The position numbers and the translations under genes are program-made. Of a DNA stretch of 64,000 bases, positions 10,975-23,432 are shown piece by piece (within the stretch, counting starts at the first letter, position 1; the number at the start of each line of letters is the position of its first letter). This DNA comes from Sesamum alatum (Eukaryota; Streptophyta; Magnoliopsida; Lamiales; Pedaliaceae): assembly GCA_034509735.1 (NCBI GenBank), contig JACGWO010000013.1, positions 12,978,136 to 13,042,135 of the forward strand, in the 5' to 3' direction. The notes under the pieces were generated by a model. The model was not told where the DNA came from. It was given only the letters and a program-made list of their open reading frames with translations, and ran no database searches.

Positions 10975-13900
10975 TCATGAATGTTCAATCATTTGGTTGT
11001 CTGTACCAACATTTGGAGTAGGTACGACTTCGTCCATCTGATAGCGACCTCGGTCCATCGCGAAAAATCGATTACTCTTCAAGCCTTGATTTTGCAAACA
11101 ACTTTCCAGTTGACTTTGTTTCTCTTCATGCTCAGGTAATCCGCGTAGTAGACTTGTACTGCTTGTTGTGCCAGTATGAAAGGTTGATTCTTTTGGTAGA
11201 GCTTTTGAAATTGACATCAACGATGTGATAACGAGGGTGTATCTTCATGCCTCTAACCGAATCGATCCAACGACAATTGAACAATACAATGTGCATGTCT
11301 TGAATAAGTGGGTAATCTAACTGAATTATCTCTTCCAGTATTCCATAGAAGTCAGAATCCGTGTCTGTATATGATGAGCTGACACAAACACCACAATTCA
11401 TTGTTGACCTCACGACATTGTGACGTTCAGTGTGGAAATTGAAGCCATTCACGAAGTAAGACGGGAACGTCGTCACTTCTGCTCTAGGGGGCCCAATAAT
11501 GCAACTTCAACAATTCATCGTCTGTGTGATTCAATTCGGGTATCACCTGCAATTCATCTTATAGTAATTGAAATACTTTATAAGAAATTGAGCAGAGAGT
11601 AGTAATTTATAAGGAAGTGACACTTACACGACTCTTGAACCAATCCTTGAATTGAGTTGTCACTAGTTGATCAATTATTAGGTCTTCCGAATGGTGTTGC
11701 TCGTATAGTGCATTCAAGAATGACCTATATCAGGAACAGTGATAATTATAAACATTCATGTTCAAACTGAAATGATCAAAGAGATACATATGTATATATA
11801 ATTTCTGTATCAAAAACTTACTTGTAGTATGGCGCAACTACTTCACAATTACACAACACGTACGTCTCGATAATATGAAGTTCCTCACCACTCATCCATC
11901 TCTTCTTTGAGGCTCCAGTTGCTCGCCTCGGGTGATTGAAAATGTACCGTACTATTCGATCGTCGTTGCTCGTGAAATCATCGTTTTGGCCGGGTCTGCT
12001 TTGCTTGCAAAGAATGTGCATTTCAAAGTAGTGGGAAGCGAAAAGCTCGACTTCTTCGACAATATATGCCTCTATAGTTGACGCATCAACGTGTGCTTTG
12101 TTTTTCAACTTCTTCTTCAAATCGTGTAGGAATCTATTTGTACGAGTATTTATTAAAAATGCAAATGACAGAAAAATAATATATATATATATATATATAA
12201 CAATAAATTTTCTAGTGCACTTAATTACCTCTCAAATGGGTATATCCACCTGTATTGCATGGGCCCCCCAACGCGCGCCTCATATGGAAGGTGAACAATT
12301 AGGTGCTCTATTGAGTCAAAAAAGGATGGAGAAAATATTTCGAGGTTGCACAGGATGACGACTACACTGTCTTCCAATTCTTTTACCTTGTTCACATCTA
12401 GCGTGGTTGAGCATAGGATCTGGAATAGATAGCTCACCTCCGTCAAGGCCCCCCACACGTGCTCAGGAAGCATTTCATGAAAGGTAACTGGAATCAACTT
12501 CTGTATAAATACATGACAATCATGGCTGTTCATATGTGCATCATTAGCTCCTTCATGTAGATGCAGCAGGACAAGTTAGATACGTACCCATCACGAAATC
12601 TAAGACAACAAATCCACTCATATATCCTCTTCTTCTGATCCTTCATCAGTGTATATACAACTTTGGGCATCACGTTCGGTCTCCTTTCGTCCACCTCAAG
12701 CTCCGACCGATTACATATGATCTTTAGATCCTTCCGTGCATTCAGATTATCCTTTGTTTTGCCCTTTATGTCCATCACAGTATTGAATATATTGTCGAAC
12801 ACATTATTCTCAATGTGCATTACATTAAGATTGTGTCGTATCAGATGCGCGCCCGATATTCAAGCTCCCAAAAGATTCTTTTCTTCGTCCACTTATGGTC
12901 GACTCCGTAGCCTTCCGGTTCACTCAAGGGTTGTTCGACTGCAACACTAAACCCAATGACACGGGTTCGGATCTACTCTCTAGTCAGCCTCGGACGTGCA
13001 ACCTTACTCTCCATTCGATTTTTAGTGAAGGCTTTCTTGTTCCTGCGATAAGGATGGTTCGATGGGAGGAACTACCTTCCGACCATGCTGTAAATAGAAT
13101 GTCCTTGTATCCTCTATACAAACTGGATACCCCTATAACACCGGCGGTACTCCATCCAGACGCCATCCCATAGGCAGGTAGGTCGTTCACTGTCCACATC
13201 AATGTGGCCCGCATCATGAATGCCTGGTATGTCGCATTGTCGTGCGTACGTACATCCACATGACATAAACTTTGCAACTCCTCAATCAACGACTCTAGGT
13301 AGACATCGATAAGACGTCTGGGATTGGATGGGCCAGGGATCACCATCACTAGGAACATATACTCATACTTCATGCACATTTCCAGTGGGATATTGTACAG
13401 TGTAAGTATCACGGGCCAACATTAGTAAGTTTTGCCATACTGGTCGTGCGGTGCAAACCCATCCGTGCACAGCCTTAGTCTAACATTACGGGGCTCAGCT
13501 GCAAAATCGGGATATATTCGATCGAAATGCTTCCAATCCTCTGCATCGGATGGATGACACATGGATCCCTCCTCCGTTTGATGGCTGGCATGCCACGTCA
13601 TGTGCTTTGTAGTGGCTTTCGACGCATAAAACCTCTGCAGCCGAGGGGTAAGCAGCAGGTACATAAGAATGGCGTACAGGGACTTCTTGCATCTAGGATT
13701 TCTGTCCCTGGGGGCTCGTACCTAGCGTCTCCACAAAACTTGCAATATTCCAGATCAATATCATCCTTTCAATACAGCATGCAGCCGTTTTTGCACGTAT
13801 CAATCTTCTCAACTGGTAAACCCAATTCTCTTATCAATTTCTTTATATTATAATAATCTGGGAGAAAGTGTGATCGCGGGGCATTATATGATCAACCCAC

Positions 13901-14558
13901 CGGCACAATCGATCATATGTATACTCGAGAAAACCCCCTTTAGCCTTGATATTCACCAAACTAGCAATTGACGCCAACTGAGATTGAGTGCAGCCGTTCT
14001 CATAACGGTTGGTCGGCAGCATGAGCTACATAAAAAAAATGGTCTGACAACCCAAACACATAATTATAGGGCACCTCACTGTAATTTGAACTAGGACCGA
14101 CATCAGAAGGACAAAACCGAATACCATCATCAGTCAGTCCCCACTGGTTATAAGAAGACCAGAAAGACCATCATCGAATACCATCCTTTGTGCCCAATCC
14201 ATCTGAGCCGCATCACCTCAATGTGAACTACCCTCCTCCTGAATGGCTGGCGGCTGTTGCTGCTGCACAGGGGGCGCGATCAATGCATCAAAGTATTCCT
14301 GCACCCTCTCCTCACCATCAAAGTTCAATTATAATATTCCGGTATAAACCCTTTTATACACAAGTCAAAATTTACCTCGTCTGGTGTTTTGAACTGTTCG
14401 TTTTTGCACTTTTGGGAGGGACACTTACTCTTCTCCCCGTCCATATATGCACGTTGAGAGTGGGTCCATTCTAGAAATGCTGTAACACCATCCTCAAACT
14501 CCAGCTTCACACCCAACAGGTCTCGATCATACATCCATCTCCTCAACTGTCTTAACAT
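10975..14558 (-). pseudogene. TNP2-like CACTA transposase, degenerate
   Basis: TNP2 (TNPD) is the catalytic transposase of CACTA elements. In order on the - strand: N-terminal transposase-associated domain (14558-14327, MLRQLRRWMYDR, CPSQKCKNEQF), stopped by TGA; CMLY and DDIDLEYCKFCGDARY at about 13780; HMTWHASHQTEEGSMCHPSDAE, then YPDFAAEPRNVRLRLCTDGFAPHDQYGKTY (13664-13422); the Transposase_21 core (13412-12984, VMVIPGPSNPRRLIDVYLESL); a spacer; a DUF4218-like block (12533-12225, NSHDCHVFIQKLIPV, CNLEIFSPSFFD); and a DUF4216-like block (11476-11132, FYGILEEIIQLDY). Frames change between blocks, partly from introns and partly from indels. Stops such as the TGA after CMLY show that it is dead. 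Confidence 0.88.
12179..12200. repeat. (TA)n microsatellite
   Basis: An uninterrupted alternating TA run inside the TNP2 remains. Comparable runs occur at about 17459-17480, 22958-22980 and 60417-60440. Confidence 0.8.
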
Positions 14559-14869
14559 GATTAGTCCTATGTACACAAGCAATTCACAAAAGTAATTAAA
14601 TGACCAGAACAAATTTATACATATATACAACCATTAAAGAGTTTTCAACTTCTTACCTGAACAAAACACCTTTAAAGATCAATGCAAATTTAGTGGAGAT
14701 TGTTGATATTTTTCGATTTTACGTATCAAGAATCAAGAGAGGAAGTTAGAAGAAATGAATTGAAGAGAGAGTAATAAGAACAATTAAAATGCAGGGGACA
14801 TATATATAGAAAAATATTGAAATGGGCATTAGAATATTATTTAGAACAATATAGCCGTTGAAATATAGC

Positions 14870-15478
14870 CGTTGTTTCAGCATTAGGAACGGTCTCTGGA
14901 ACAGAAACATGAACGGTAACCGTTAAAATACAGCCGTTGGAGCAAATTTGGAACGGTAATCGGAATACATAATTCATCATGTACTCGAACCGTTCCTGAT
15001 AGTAACACATGTTGGAACAGTCGTTGAAACTCATACTTCATTTTTACATGACCCACAATTTGGAACAGTAATTGTATTACATTGTTCAAACAAGGCATAA
15101 AAAAGTCTCATTTAGCACTACATGTTGGAACGGTCGACCAAGCGTTCCAATTTGTCCCGGATAGTGGAACACGGGTAGGAATGGTTATGTTCTCAGGTCA
15201 AATAACCGTTTCAATTTCCACCGATGCATTTCTAATGGAATGCCAAAATATATGCGCTCCCCTTTTGAAACGGGAATGGGTTTACAATTTGGCACACATA
15301 TTTTGGCACATACTCAGTAATGGTCGTGCCATTCCTACACGCCCTGACTCCGAATAATACGAAAGTGACGTCGGAAACGGGTTATCGTTCCACAATAGTT
15401 TTATTTACCGTTCCAATTTGGACCCAGCTTTGGAACGGTCATAGTAAGCCGTCCCAATAACCGCATTTTTTTATAGTG
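14870..15478. repeat. CACTA 5' subterminal repeat array
   Basis: GGAACGGT / ACCGTTCC words recur throughout, matching the other CACTA end of this element and both ends of the element at 36842. The terminal 18 bases on the - strand are CACTATAAAAAAATGCGG. Confidence 0.85.
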
Positions 15479-18015
15479 TTTATTTTCATTTAGTAAAAAT
15501 ATAGGACATATAAATATACACTCTAGCTCATCATTTGAGGCATTTGTTGCATTTCACCGAGATAGTAAAGTTTTACTAGAAAAACTTAAATTCCAATTTA
15601 AAATTACAAATTTAAATTATCATACTTATTTTAAATTAAAATTCATGTTGAATATAGTAAGTGAATTTGCAGCGTGTTCAAATTTGGCTCTTGATATAAG
15701 TTACTAATGGTTTGTTTGGTTGGGGTGAAAATTGAGTGTATAAGAGAAGTAGAAGTAAAAAGGGATACATTATAAAGAACAAGTTTGGAGCTTGGTAAGG
15801 GAGAATAGATGGAGGAGAAGTGAAATTGGATGTACGAAACCCTCCAAGTCTTTTTGTTTCCGTTCAAAATTGGGGTGCAGGGAAAGTGGAAGTATAAAGC
15901 CAAAAAGACAAAAAAGTACATATTTTATTTTTATTTATTCTTTTACCCATATATATAATTTTTCTCCAATTCTTTTTTCATTTCCGAAGATAATATTGGT
16001 ACATAATCTTTGAGAAAAGATAATCAAATCATCAATGAAGACGTGATTTTGAATTCAGTTTCTTTGGTAGTAATTTTTATTTTATTTAAACTGAATAATA
16101 TAAAATAAATGAACAATACTAATTTTCATAAATATTTTTATTAATAAACTATATTCATGTTCTTGCTTGGTTAATATTTTTTATTAATAAAAAATATTAT
16201 TATTCTTGTTTGATGAATATTTAATTATAATGTTTTTTAGTTTTTAATATACTAAAGTTTTATAGCGTAATATTAACTTGTTTTTTTAATACAAAATAAA
16301 AGAAAAAGGTTAATCAGTATAAATACAGATAGTAGAAAATAATTGAAAAATAAAGATAGTAGAAAATAATAAAAAGTATCAGACCCATCTGATATTGAGA
16401 AATAAAGATAGTAGAAAATAGCAAAATAATGAAAAATACCAAAACCAAGTTCGGTAATCAAATGGGAAAAACAAAAATCAACTCACTAAAATAAAGACAA
16501 ACTATGTCGAAATTCATGCAAATTTTTTTCGTATATTTAATATTTCATATTTTAGTAGCTAGAGATGAAATAGATTTATTATATTTTATTTTCTATTTTT
16601 CATTTTGACTGATTAGTAGTTCTTATATTAATATTCCTACTTTTATTCAGCTATAAAAAAAAAAAAAAGCCTTATTGAGTATACGAGTCTTATTAATTTG
16701 ACCCCTTATTATTGGATCACTTCATCTACTTTATTTAAATTCTATTAGAATGTAATGATTATGGATCATACTGAGATCTATTTTACAGATAATTAAGGAA
16801 TTATTAAGATTCATTTTTTATACAAGGCACTAAAGCGCGATGACAAGTAAAAACTAATGAAGGATTCTTGAAGAATTTGGCCAAACGCTTTATTGTGATC
16901 TTTACTTCCATTTAAAATTTATGTATTTCAAAATCTTTTTCTTTTTTAATTAATTAGTATGTATTGCTTGCTTATCATATTAATATAATAACTGCTACTC
17001 TCTCTGTTTAATTGAAGTTAATCAACATTATTGTCTTTTAAAGATTTTTGTAAATTAAATTTTTAGTGTCGTATTTTTTGCTTTCTGAAATTATATAAAG
17101 CTTTTCCATTATGTTAAACAATTGAAAATAATTTCAATATATATTTGATTTTTGGTTGTCGGAAAAATCAAGCAATCACAACACGTTTTGAAAATAATTA
17201 GATAATAATATTAACAGAATTAATATAATCAATTCTAGAAACCAATTCACAAAACAACCACGTTGTGATGAATAGACCAAAGGTGATGGATTAATATTAT
17301 CAGAATTTATGTATTTATATTGGGATTTAATTATTAGACCAAAAGTGATGAATAAAACTCACAGTGTGCTTCCGCTTTTGCAAATTGAGTTCTCTGCTTC
17401 TCCTTGCGCCATCTCTAAGTCTTTTCTCTTCTTGTTATAATATATTCTACCGTGAGTAATATATATATATATATATATATAATATACCTCTATCCTAGTT
17501 TCCTTCTATATAATCTTAATTACCTAGCAACACCTATAATTTCTCAATTCTTTCTATAAAATTATGAGAGATCCATATTAACACATGCCAATTAACTATT
17601 TTCATAATCTACAATAATAAATTCTAATATATATATTTATAAGACTCATAAGTACTTTATTATAAAATAATGAGTGTTATATATCGTGATATGCTTAAAT
17701 GAAATTGTTTAAAATGTAAATTTTAAGTTTTTATATAAGACTTGTACTATTTCTATTATTACAGTAATAGGATTGTGTCATAACATGCTTAATGAAATGA
17801 CGACTATATTTATATTTAATCTACCTCGTGAGTCATGGCGATCAATCCCTCATTCGAATTTTCTTCTTTGGAACCATCCGAATTTCCTAAAATCCGACTA
17901 TGTCAATTTGATTATAACTTATATGTAAAATAAATAAAACTTATTCTCGATATGATACGATATGTGTATATGCGAATCTATCACCCTAATAAATATTGCT
18001 AGTAACTTAAGCTTT
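15479..18015. other. AT-rich intergenic DNA
   Basis: No gene seen. Around 16330-16425 the phrase AAAGATAGTAGAAAATA occurs two to three times with small variations, a short degenerate tandem repeat. A (TA)n run lies at about 17459-17480. Short open frames here (for example 15643-15921 and 16273-16461) are AT-rich and resemble nothing known. Confidence 0.6.
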
Positions 18016-18019
18016 ACTG

Positions 18020-18290
18020 TGAAAGAACGGTGTCGGGTATCACAACAAAGGTTTGAAATATTTATTCACCCAAAAAGAGCTGAACATGAGGCAAAGAAGG
18101 TGGTTGGAGTTAATTAAAGATTACGTAACTGTCAACTATCATCCTGAAAAAGCGAATCGAGCGGCAAACACTTTGAATAGAAAAACCAGTGGGATCCTAA
18201 CCGCAATGTTGACTAGACAATTCGAGGCATTGGAACTAGAGGTGGTTGAGTTGACAAAGGCAAAAAATGCATTCAAGCATTTTAAATTAA
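18020..18290 (+). pseudogene. Ty3/gypsy RNase H fragment
   Basis: The frame KYLFTQKELNMRQRRWLELI, followed by KDYVTVNYHPEKANRAANTLNRK, is the highly conserved end of the reverse-transcriptase/RNase H region of plant Ty3/gypsy polyproteins (consensus SLKYLFTQKELNMRQRRWLEL...YHPGKANVVADALSRK from memory of the family). No LTR, integrase or other gypsy sequence lies next to it, so it is an orphan scrap of an old insertion. The gypsy element at 48978 is of a different type and is not its source. Confidence 0.85.
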
Positions 18291-18704
18291 TGACAATATT
18301 AATATGGTCACTTGGTATTTTCTTGTCACTATTTTTTTTTTTTTTTGAGTGCTAGTGAATCGAGATTTTATTGACTTTAAATTAATCTCAACATATTACC
18401 ACCATACTACAAGAAAGTGGATTAATCTCTATATTATAAATGACTACAACTTAAAAATCATAGCAATTCAATACTATCTACCACAATCAAATAAAATGAA
18501 TGCAAAAACTTATATTTCTAACCACGTTTAATCAACATTTGACATGTTTTCACCAATGATCAAGATATGTATTTTCCATGGCGTTTAGCTGTGCTCAATA
18601 TTTTGGCTTCGCCTGCAAAAATGACTACTCATAGCCGTTACAGATGTATTGTTGATTAGTAATGGCCATGATTTTTTTTCTTAGTTATGACAAACAAAAG
18701 GATT

Positions 18705-20361
18705 AAAGGAACTATTGGTCATCTAATTATACCTCATTTCCATTTTAATCCTTTATTTTTGTAGGATTGCAAAAAAATCCTGTAATTTTTTAATTGTCAG
18801 ATTTTTGTCCTCCATTCGCGGAATTTTCCAAAGTTGAAGAAAATTTCTCACGTGGCATTTTAAATTGGGGGAAGTCATTTTATTGGCTTTTTTATACATG
18901 ATGTGGCAATAAGATGGCTTTAATTAATAAAAATAAAATGTGACATGGCATTAGTGGCCATGTCAGTCATATGACATGGATTGGAGTTAAATTATATAAT
19001 TACATTTTATAATTTGGGAAAAGTAATACTCATATTATATATACATAATTACATATATATATATATAAGATAATAATACATATACGACGGCGCCGCCGTC
19101 AACCATCGCCTCAGTGGCGACGACGACCATCGTTGCCCAACCTTTAGGCGACGACTATGTAGCCCAAAATAGTCTAGACGAACTTGCTATGGCCCAACAC
19201 AAAAAGGCAACGTCGTCGCACCCAATCTGGGCTACAGGACACCCAAAAATTGAGTTGCTGTTGCACAACATGGTTGACTATAACTCGCCCTAGATTAATA
19301 TCCCAAAAATGGAAGGGCGTCGCCGTCACCCACTCTGGTAAAGGCAGATCACTCTAAAATCAGGGCGACTGCGATTACCTAGAGAAGAAAAGGGGCGTCG
19401 CTGTTGCCAAGACCCAACCTTAGTGATGGAGACGACCCTTTCTTCTTCGACCGTCTCCACTTAGTCGGCGATTGGCCGCCACCACTAAGTCGGCAATTGG
19501 CTATCACCACCACCATATGTGTATATATACTATATGTAATATATATATATATATAAGTATATATACACAAAAAAATAAGAAGAGGGGAAAAATATGTAAA
19601 AATAATACTATATGTATTATTTTTATTTTCTTAAAAAATAAGTAAAAACTTTTAGTTATTTTAAAATATAAAAAAAATTACATATATAAATATGTAATTA
19701 TTATATATACACACAAAAAATGTGAAGAGGAAAAGAATATGTATTATTTTTCATCTTCTTCAAAAATGAAGTATAAATATTTTAGTTTTTTAAAATCTAA
19801 AAATGGTAAAAAAAAATATTTTTTTCATTTTACAATACATACAATGATAAATATTATTTATAGTATTTTTTCATTTTTGTATTTGATATTTAACTAATAT
19901 ATTTTATCAAAATATATTTAAATTAAATAATATTTGAAACTAGTTAATAGTATATCATTGGAAAAGAAAAAATATTATTTTTTTAAATGAAGTAAAAAAA
20001 CATTATATTTTTTCAAAGATGTAAAAATAATAAATATGTATTAATTTTTATTTAAATACAAAAAATAGCAATTTTAGTAAATAATATAACTTAATGGAAC
20101 GTGGCCACTAATGCCATGTCACATTTTATTATTTTTGAATAAAGTCATCTAATTCTCGCATCATGTATAATTTGTCAATAAAATTACTTCCTCCAATTTA
20201 AAATGCCACATGAGAAATTTCCGACAACTTCAGGAAAATTCCAAGGCAAGGAGGATCAAATTTGTGACTGTTAAAAAGCTGTAAGACTTTCTTGCATTCC
20301 TAGAAAAATAAAGAACTAAAATGGGAACGGGTTATAGTAAAATGCGACCATAAATGCCTTT
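18705..20361. mobile_element. Mutator-like element with ~260-bp inverted repeats
   Basis: The left arm (18705 to about 18970) and right arm (about 20095-20361) are inverted copies. Shared phrases include ATTTCTCACGTGGCATTTTAAATTG against ATTTCTCATGTGGCATTTTAAATTG, and AAAATGTGACATGGCATTAGTGGCCA in both. The terminal bases are AAAGGAACTATTGGTC and AAAGGCATTTATGGTC. Such long inverted repeats with no transposase suggest a non-autonomous Mutator-like element. The centre carries a GC-rich block (19083-19500) and AT-rich low-complexity DNA. The duplication is uncertain because the flanking bases extend the palindrome. Confidence 0.75.
19083..19500. repeat. GC-rich core of the Mutator-like element (GCGACGGCG-type words)
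   Basis: Dense CGTCG, GGCGACGACG, CGTCGCCGTC and TCGGCGATTGGCCGCC words. It resembles the GC-rich core at 1655-1890 in word content although the enclosing inverted repeats differ. No open frame of coding character is seen; the one short frame on the - strand (19379-19570) is mostly low complexity. Confidence 0.65.
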
Positions 20362-21663
20362 AATTAAAAAAAAAATCATATTTTCTAGTCCAGGTTCAAA
20401 TTACGAATCCCATCAAAATAAAAGATGTATGGTTCTTTTAGGCTTAAAATTCCAAGAATCACCAAAAATAACCGAAACATGAACAAATGCAACCTAAACA
20501 TTTAATATTTATATGCTATATATTAATTGAAATTGTCCCATGAATTGCTAGAACAAACTTCTTGTTCATTACCAACCTCCGAGGTTTGGTACAAATGTTG
20601 ATGGTTCGGTACTGGTAGATAAACCTCAAATTCAGCATCTCACAGGCATCTTTCATAACAAACAAATATGGACATTAAAATTATTAGTAAGAATTAATGC
20701 AACAACTTCAATACACTTTTTCCCCTTTATTAGTTACGTTAATTATGAGTATTCGTTAGTTGCAAGAATTGTGTATTTGGTTTGAGGGAAGAACTAACAA
20801 CATTTCTGTCGAATCCATTGAGAAGTGAGGTACGATGATTCCTAATCAGAATAAAATATTATAGCTTCTTTGTTTATCATCAAACTACTCTAAAATCTCG
20901 AAATTTAGAAACTTCATATTTACTTAATTATGTTTGTGTGGAAAGAATATATTTTGCACCTCAAAAATATGCATGCAATCGCATTCACCCCTTCAATTAT
21001 GAAAAGTAACAAAAAGTCGTTTGACAAAATAATTTAGCATTGACAGGATAAAACTGTCCTTCTCACTTATCCACTATACTTTTCATTTTACTCCCTAGAG
21101 TATGTTTTATTAAAAACTATCTCCCCCAAAACTACTTTTATGATTTTAAATTTTATTTAAAAATAATGTTTAAAATTTATAGCTTTTTACAAATTATATA
21201 ATACAAAACATTTACAAGCTCAATATATCTATATATATACATGCAAATATATTTTACAAACGGAATTATTTATGTTGAAAAGTACACGTGTGTAAAATCA
21301 CGATGCAACTATTATGAATATAATTTTATAAAAAATGTTATATAACTTATCTTTAAATCAAGTACATGTATAAATAATTAAAATACATCATATCATTACT
21401 CAAAAAATTATAGAATATTATAGATTAATTATATGTATAGATTTGCATATTTTACATTACATATATATGTTCGATATAATATTTTAAAGTATTGATAATT
21501 TTTTCCTTTGAAGAATTTTAAATTTATAGAGTTTATACAGATTTATAATAGTTATAAAAATCATAAATTTTGCGTTAATATTTTAAATAAAATTTTTATA
21601 ATAATTCAAGTTATATTTTAGGGGGGTTTCAATAATAAGTGCATTTTTGTCATAAAAAAAATT
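20362..21663. other. AT-rich intergenic DNA
   Basis: No gene, RNA or recognisable transposon structure seen. Composition is uniformly AT-rich. Confidence 0.6.
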
Positions 21664-22038
21664 GGGTAAATGCTTTTCTAGTCCCCTAAGATTAGGTTAT
21701 TATTTTTTTTGGTACCACAACTCAGGTAGGTGACAATTTCAGTCCCATAAAACACGATTTTAGGTACTTTTAGTTCCAAGTTAACTGACATGGCCATGAT
21801 TTTACGTATTTTTAGCCCCATAAAACATTATTTTAATTAGGTGCTTTTAGTTCCACGCTTTCAGGTATTTTGAGTCCCAAGTTAATGGCTGTTAACAGAT
21901 ATGTGCAAAGCACATGACTTTTTGGGATTAAAATCCCCTAAATTCATATTTTATGGGACTGAAAACGTCACCTGCCTAAATTGTGATAGTAGAAAAAATA
22001 ATGACCTAATTTTATGGAACTAAAAAAGCATTTTATCC
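21664..22038. mobile_element. miniature inverted-repeat element (375 bp)
   Basis: Left end GGGTAAATGCTTTTCTAGTCCC; right end, on the other strand, GGATAAAATGCTTTTTTAG. Similarity continues through AGGTTATTATTTTTTTTGG against AGGTCATTATTTTTTCTAC and GTCCCATAAAA in both arms, roughly 100 bp of inverted repeat. The flanking A-runs ending in ATT on both sides (AAAAAATT) are compatible with an 8-9-bp target duplication. Non-coding. Confidence 0.65.
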
Positions 22039-22748
22039 TAAAAAATTGGTCCATATGTTATGAGGGGGTACGTATTTTGTTACCTTTATAGTTTTGGGGA
22101 TAAAAATTATATGTATAGTACTTCAGAGGTGAAAAATATATTTAACCTTAAAAAGAAAAACATAGCATACATGCTTGGGAGTCAGACCAACAGGTTGGGT
22201 TGGGCACTGGACAAATCACAGAGTTTGAACTAATTTTCGAAAAAATTATAAGGGTATCGTTTGACAGATTGTGAAACATGTACAAATAATATAATAAGTT
22301 AAATAATGCAGGACATAAAATTTATATGATTTTAATAATATTCTAATACTCAATGTGTTCATAGCCATTCAAGGTCAATCTTTAACTAAATTAAGTTTTC
22401 ATAAGTGTCATATATAGGTCAAGTCCCACGCCCCAACAGACATTAGGTTCGTGCTTCTTCTTGGTTTTAGTTAGATTCATTATATATGTATATATATAAT
22501 TATTTTTCGACATTAAATGATTGTATCAAGTACTTGTGATTTGTATAGGACATTATGGGATTTTATCTTTAACAAAACAAAATATAAAAGGAAAGCACAG
22601 GCATTTGAGTGTCTAAAAGAAGGTGGAGTACTATTTCCTATCACACTTTAGTCTTACAACGTACATACAATTAGTCGTATTACGTCAACACATATATGAT
22701 ATGCATGCATCTTTTCCAATTAAATTACAATTTAATATAATTCTATTA

Positions 22749-23055
22749 TCTATACTAATATATAAAGGAAAGGTCTTTTCTCACTCATAAATGATGATTT
22801 ATGACACCGCGATACCATTTTTTTGGTTTTGCCAATAATACCCCTAAAGTTAGTTTTTTTTTAAATGTAATGTGTTGATTTGTATATAAAGGAAAGGCCT
22901 TTCTCACTCACAAATGTCGATTTCTTTTGTTTTTTTTAAATGTAATGTGTTGATTTGTATATATATATATATATATATATTTCTTATATTCAATAACTTT
23001 AAAGCGTGTAATATTATTTTATATGCACGCAAGTACGGCGTGCTACGACGGCTAG
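22749..23055 (+). mobile_element. non-autonomous Helitron, complete ends
   Basis: It starts TCTATACTAATATATAAAGG directly after an A and ends CTAG directly before a T, the A-T insertion site typical of Helitrons. A GCACGC/GCGTGC stem (23025-23030 with 23038-23043, 7-base loop) lies 8 bases before the CTAG, the usual rolling-circle terminator arrangement. There are no target duplication and no inverted repeats. At 307 bp it encodes nothing. An internal 40-bp phrase (GGAAAGG..CTTT.CTCACTCA.AAATG) is present twice. Confidence 0.85.
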
Positions 23056-23167
23056 TATATTTAACTCAAAGGGTCACGTGTCAGTCACATATTGATACGA
23101 CATAGTCGACAAATGTATGACATCAAAATACGATAGAAAATTCCCATCGTCATTAAAAAAAAAAGTG

Positions 23168-23432
23168 AATAATTATATTTATGCCACCTTATTATGATCT
23201 ATTTACAAAAATCACCCATGTTTTTTCTATAATTATAGAAAAAAGGAGGGGTAGTTTGTGTAATAATGTTGACGTTTTTGGGAGTGTATGTATAATTTTT
23301 TAAAAAGCTAGTAGGGGTGGTCAATATAAATAATGTAGGTGTTGTCTAGTGAATGCATGTGTAATTTTTCAAAAGGCATCAGTGATTTATGTAAATAGAC
23401 CATAAGACAGGGGCATGGATTAAAGTTTAATT
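23168..23432. mobile_element. miniature inverted-repeat element upstream of laccase 2
   Basis: The arms match in inverted orientation: left TTATGATCTATTTACAAAAATCACC, and the right arm read on the other strand TTATGGTCTATTTACATAAATCAC. The outer phrases TATTTATGCCACC and AATCCATGCCCC also correspond. There is no coding capacity. It lies about 1 kb before the laccase 2 start. Confidence 0.55.

Larger units (their letters stand above)
5397..15478 (-). mobile_element. CACTA (En/Spm-type) transposon, full length, degenerate
   Basis: The ends are CACTAAAAAAAAATGTGG at 5397 and, on the other strand, CACTATAAAAAAATGCGG at 15478. Each is flanked by TTT, a 3-bp target duplication. Subterminal regions of about 600-700 bp carry many GGAACGGT words in both orientations, the kind of array bound by the TNPA protein in En/Spm. 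The interior holds TNP2-type transposase remains and TNPA-type remains, both on the - strand, so the element's 5' end is at 15478. Stops and frame changes in both genes mean it cannot encode its own transposition proteins, but its intact ends could be moved in trans. Confidence 0.93.

Noticed and set aside
18411..18660. Possible small CACTA-type element beginning ACTACAAGAAA
   Set aside because: The left end looks right but no matching right end or target duplication could be found.
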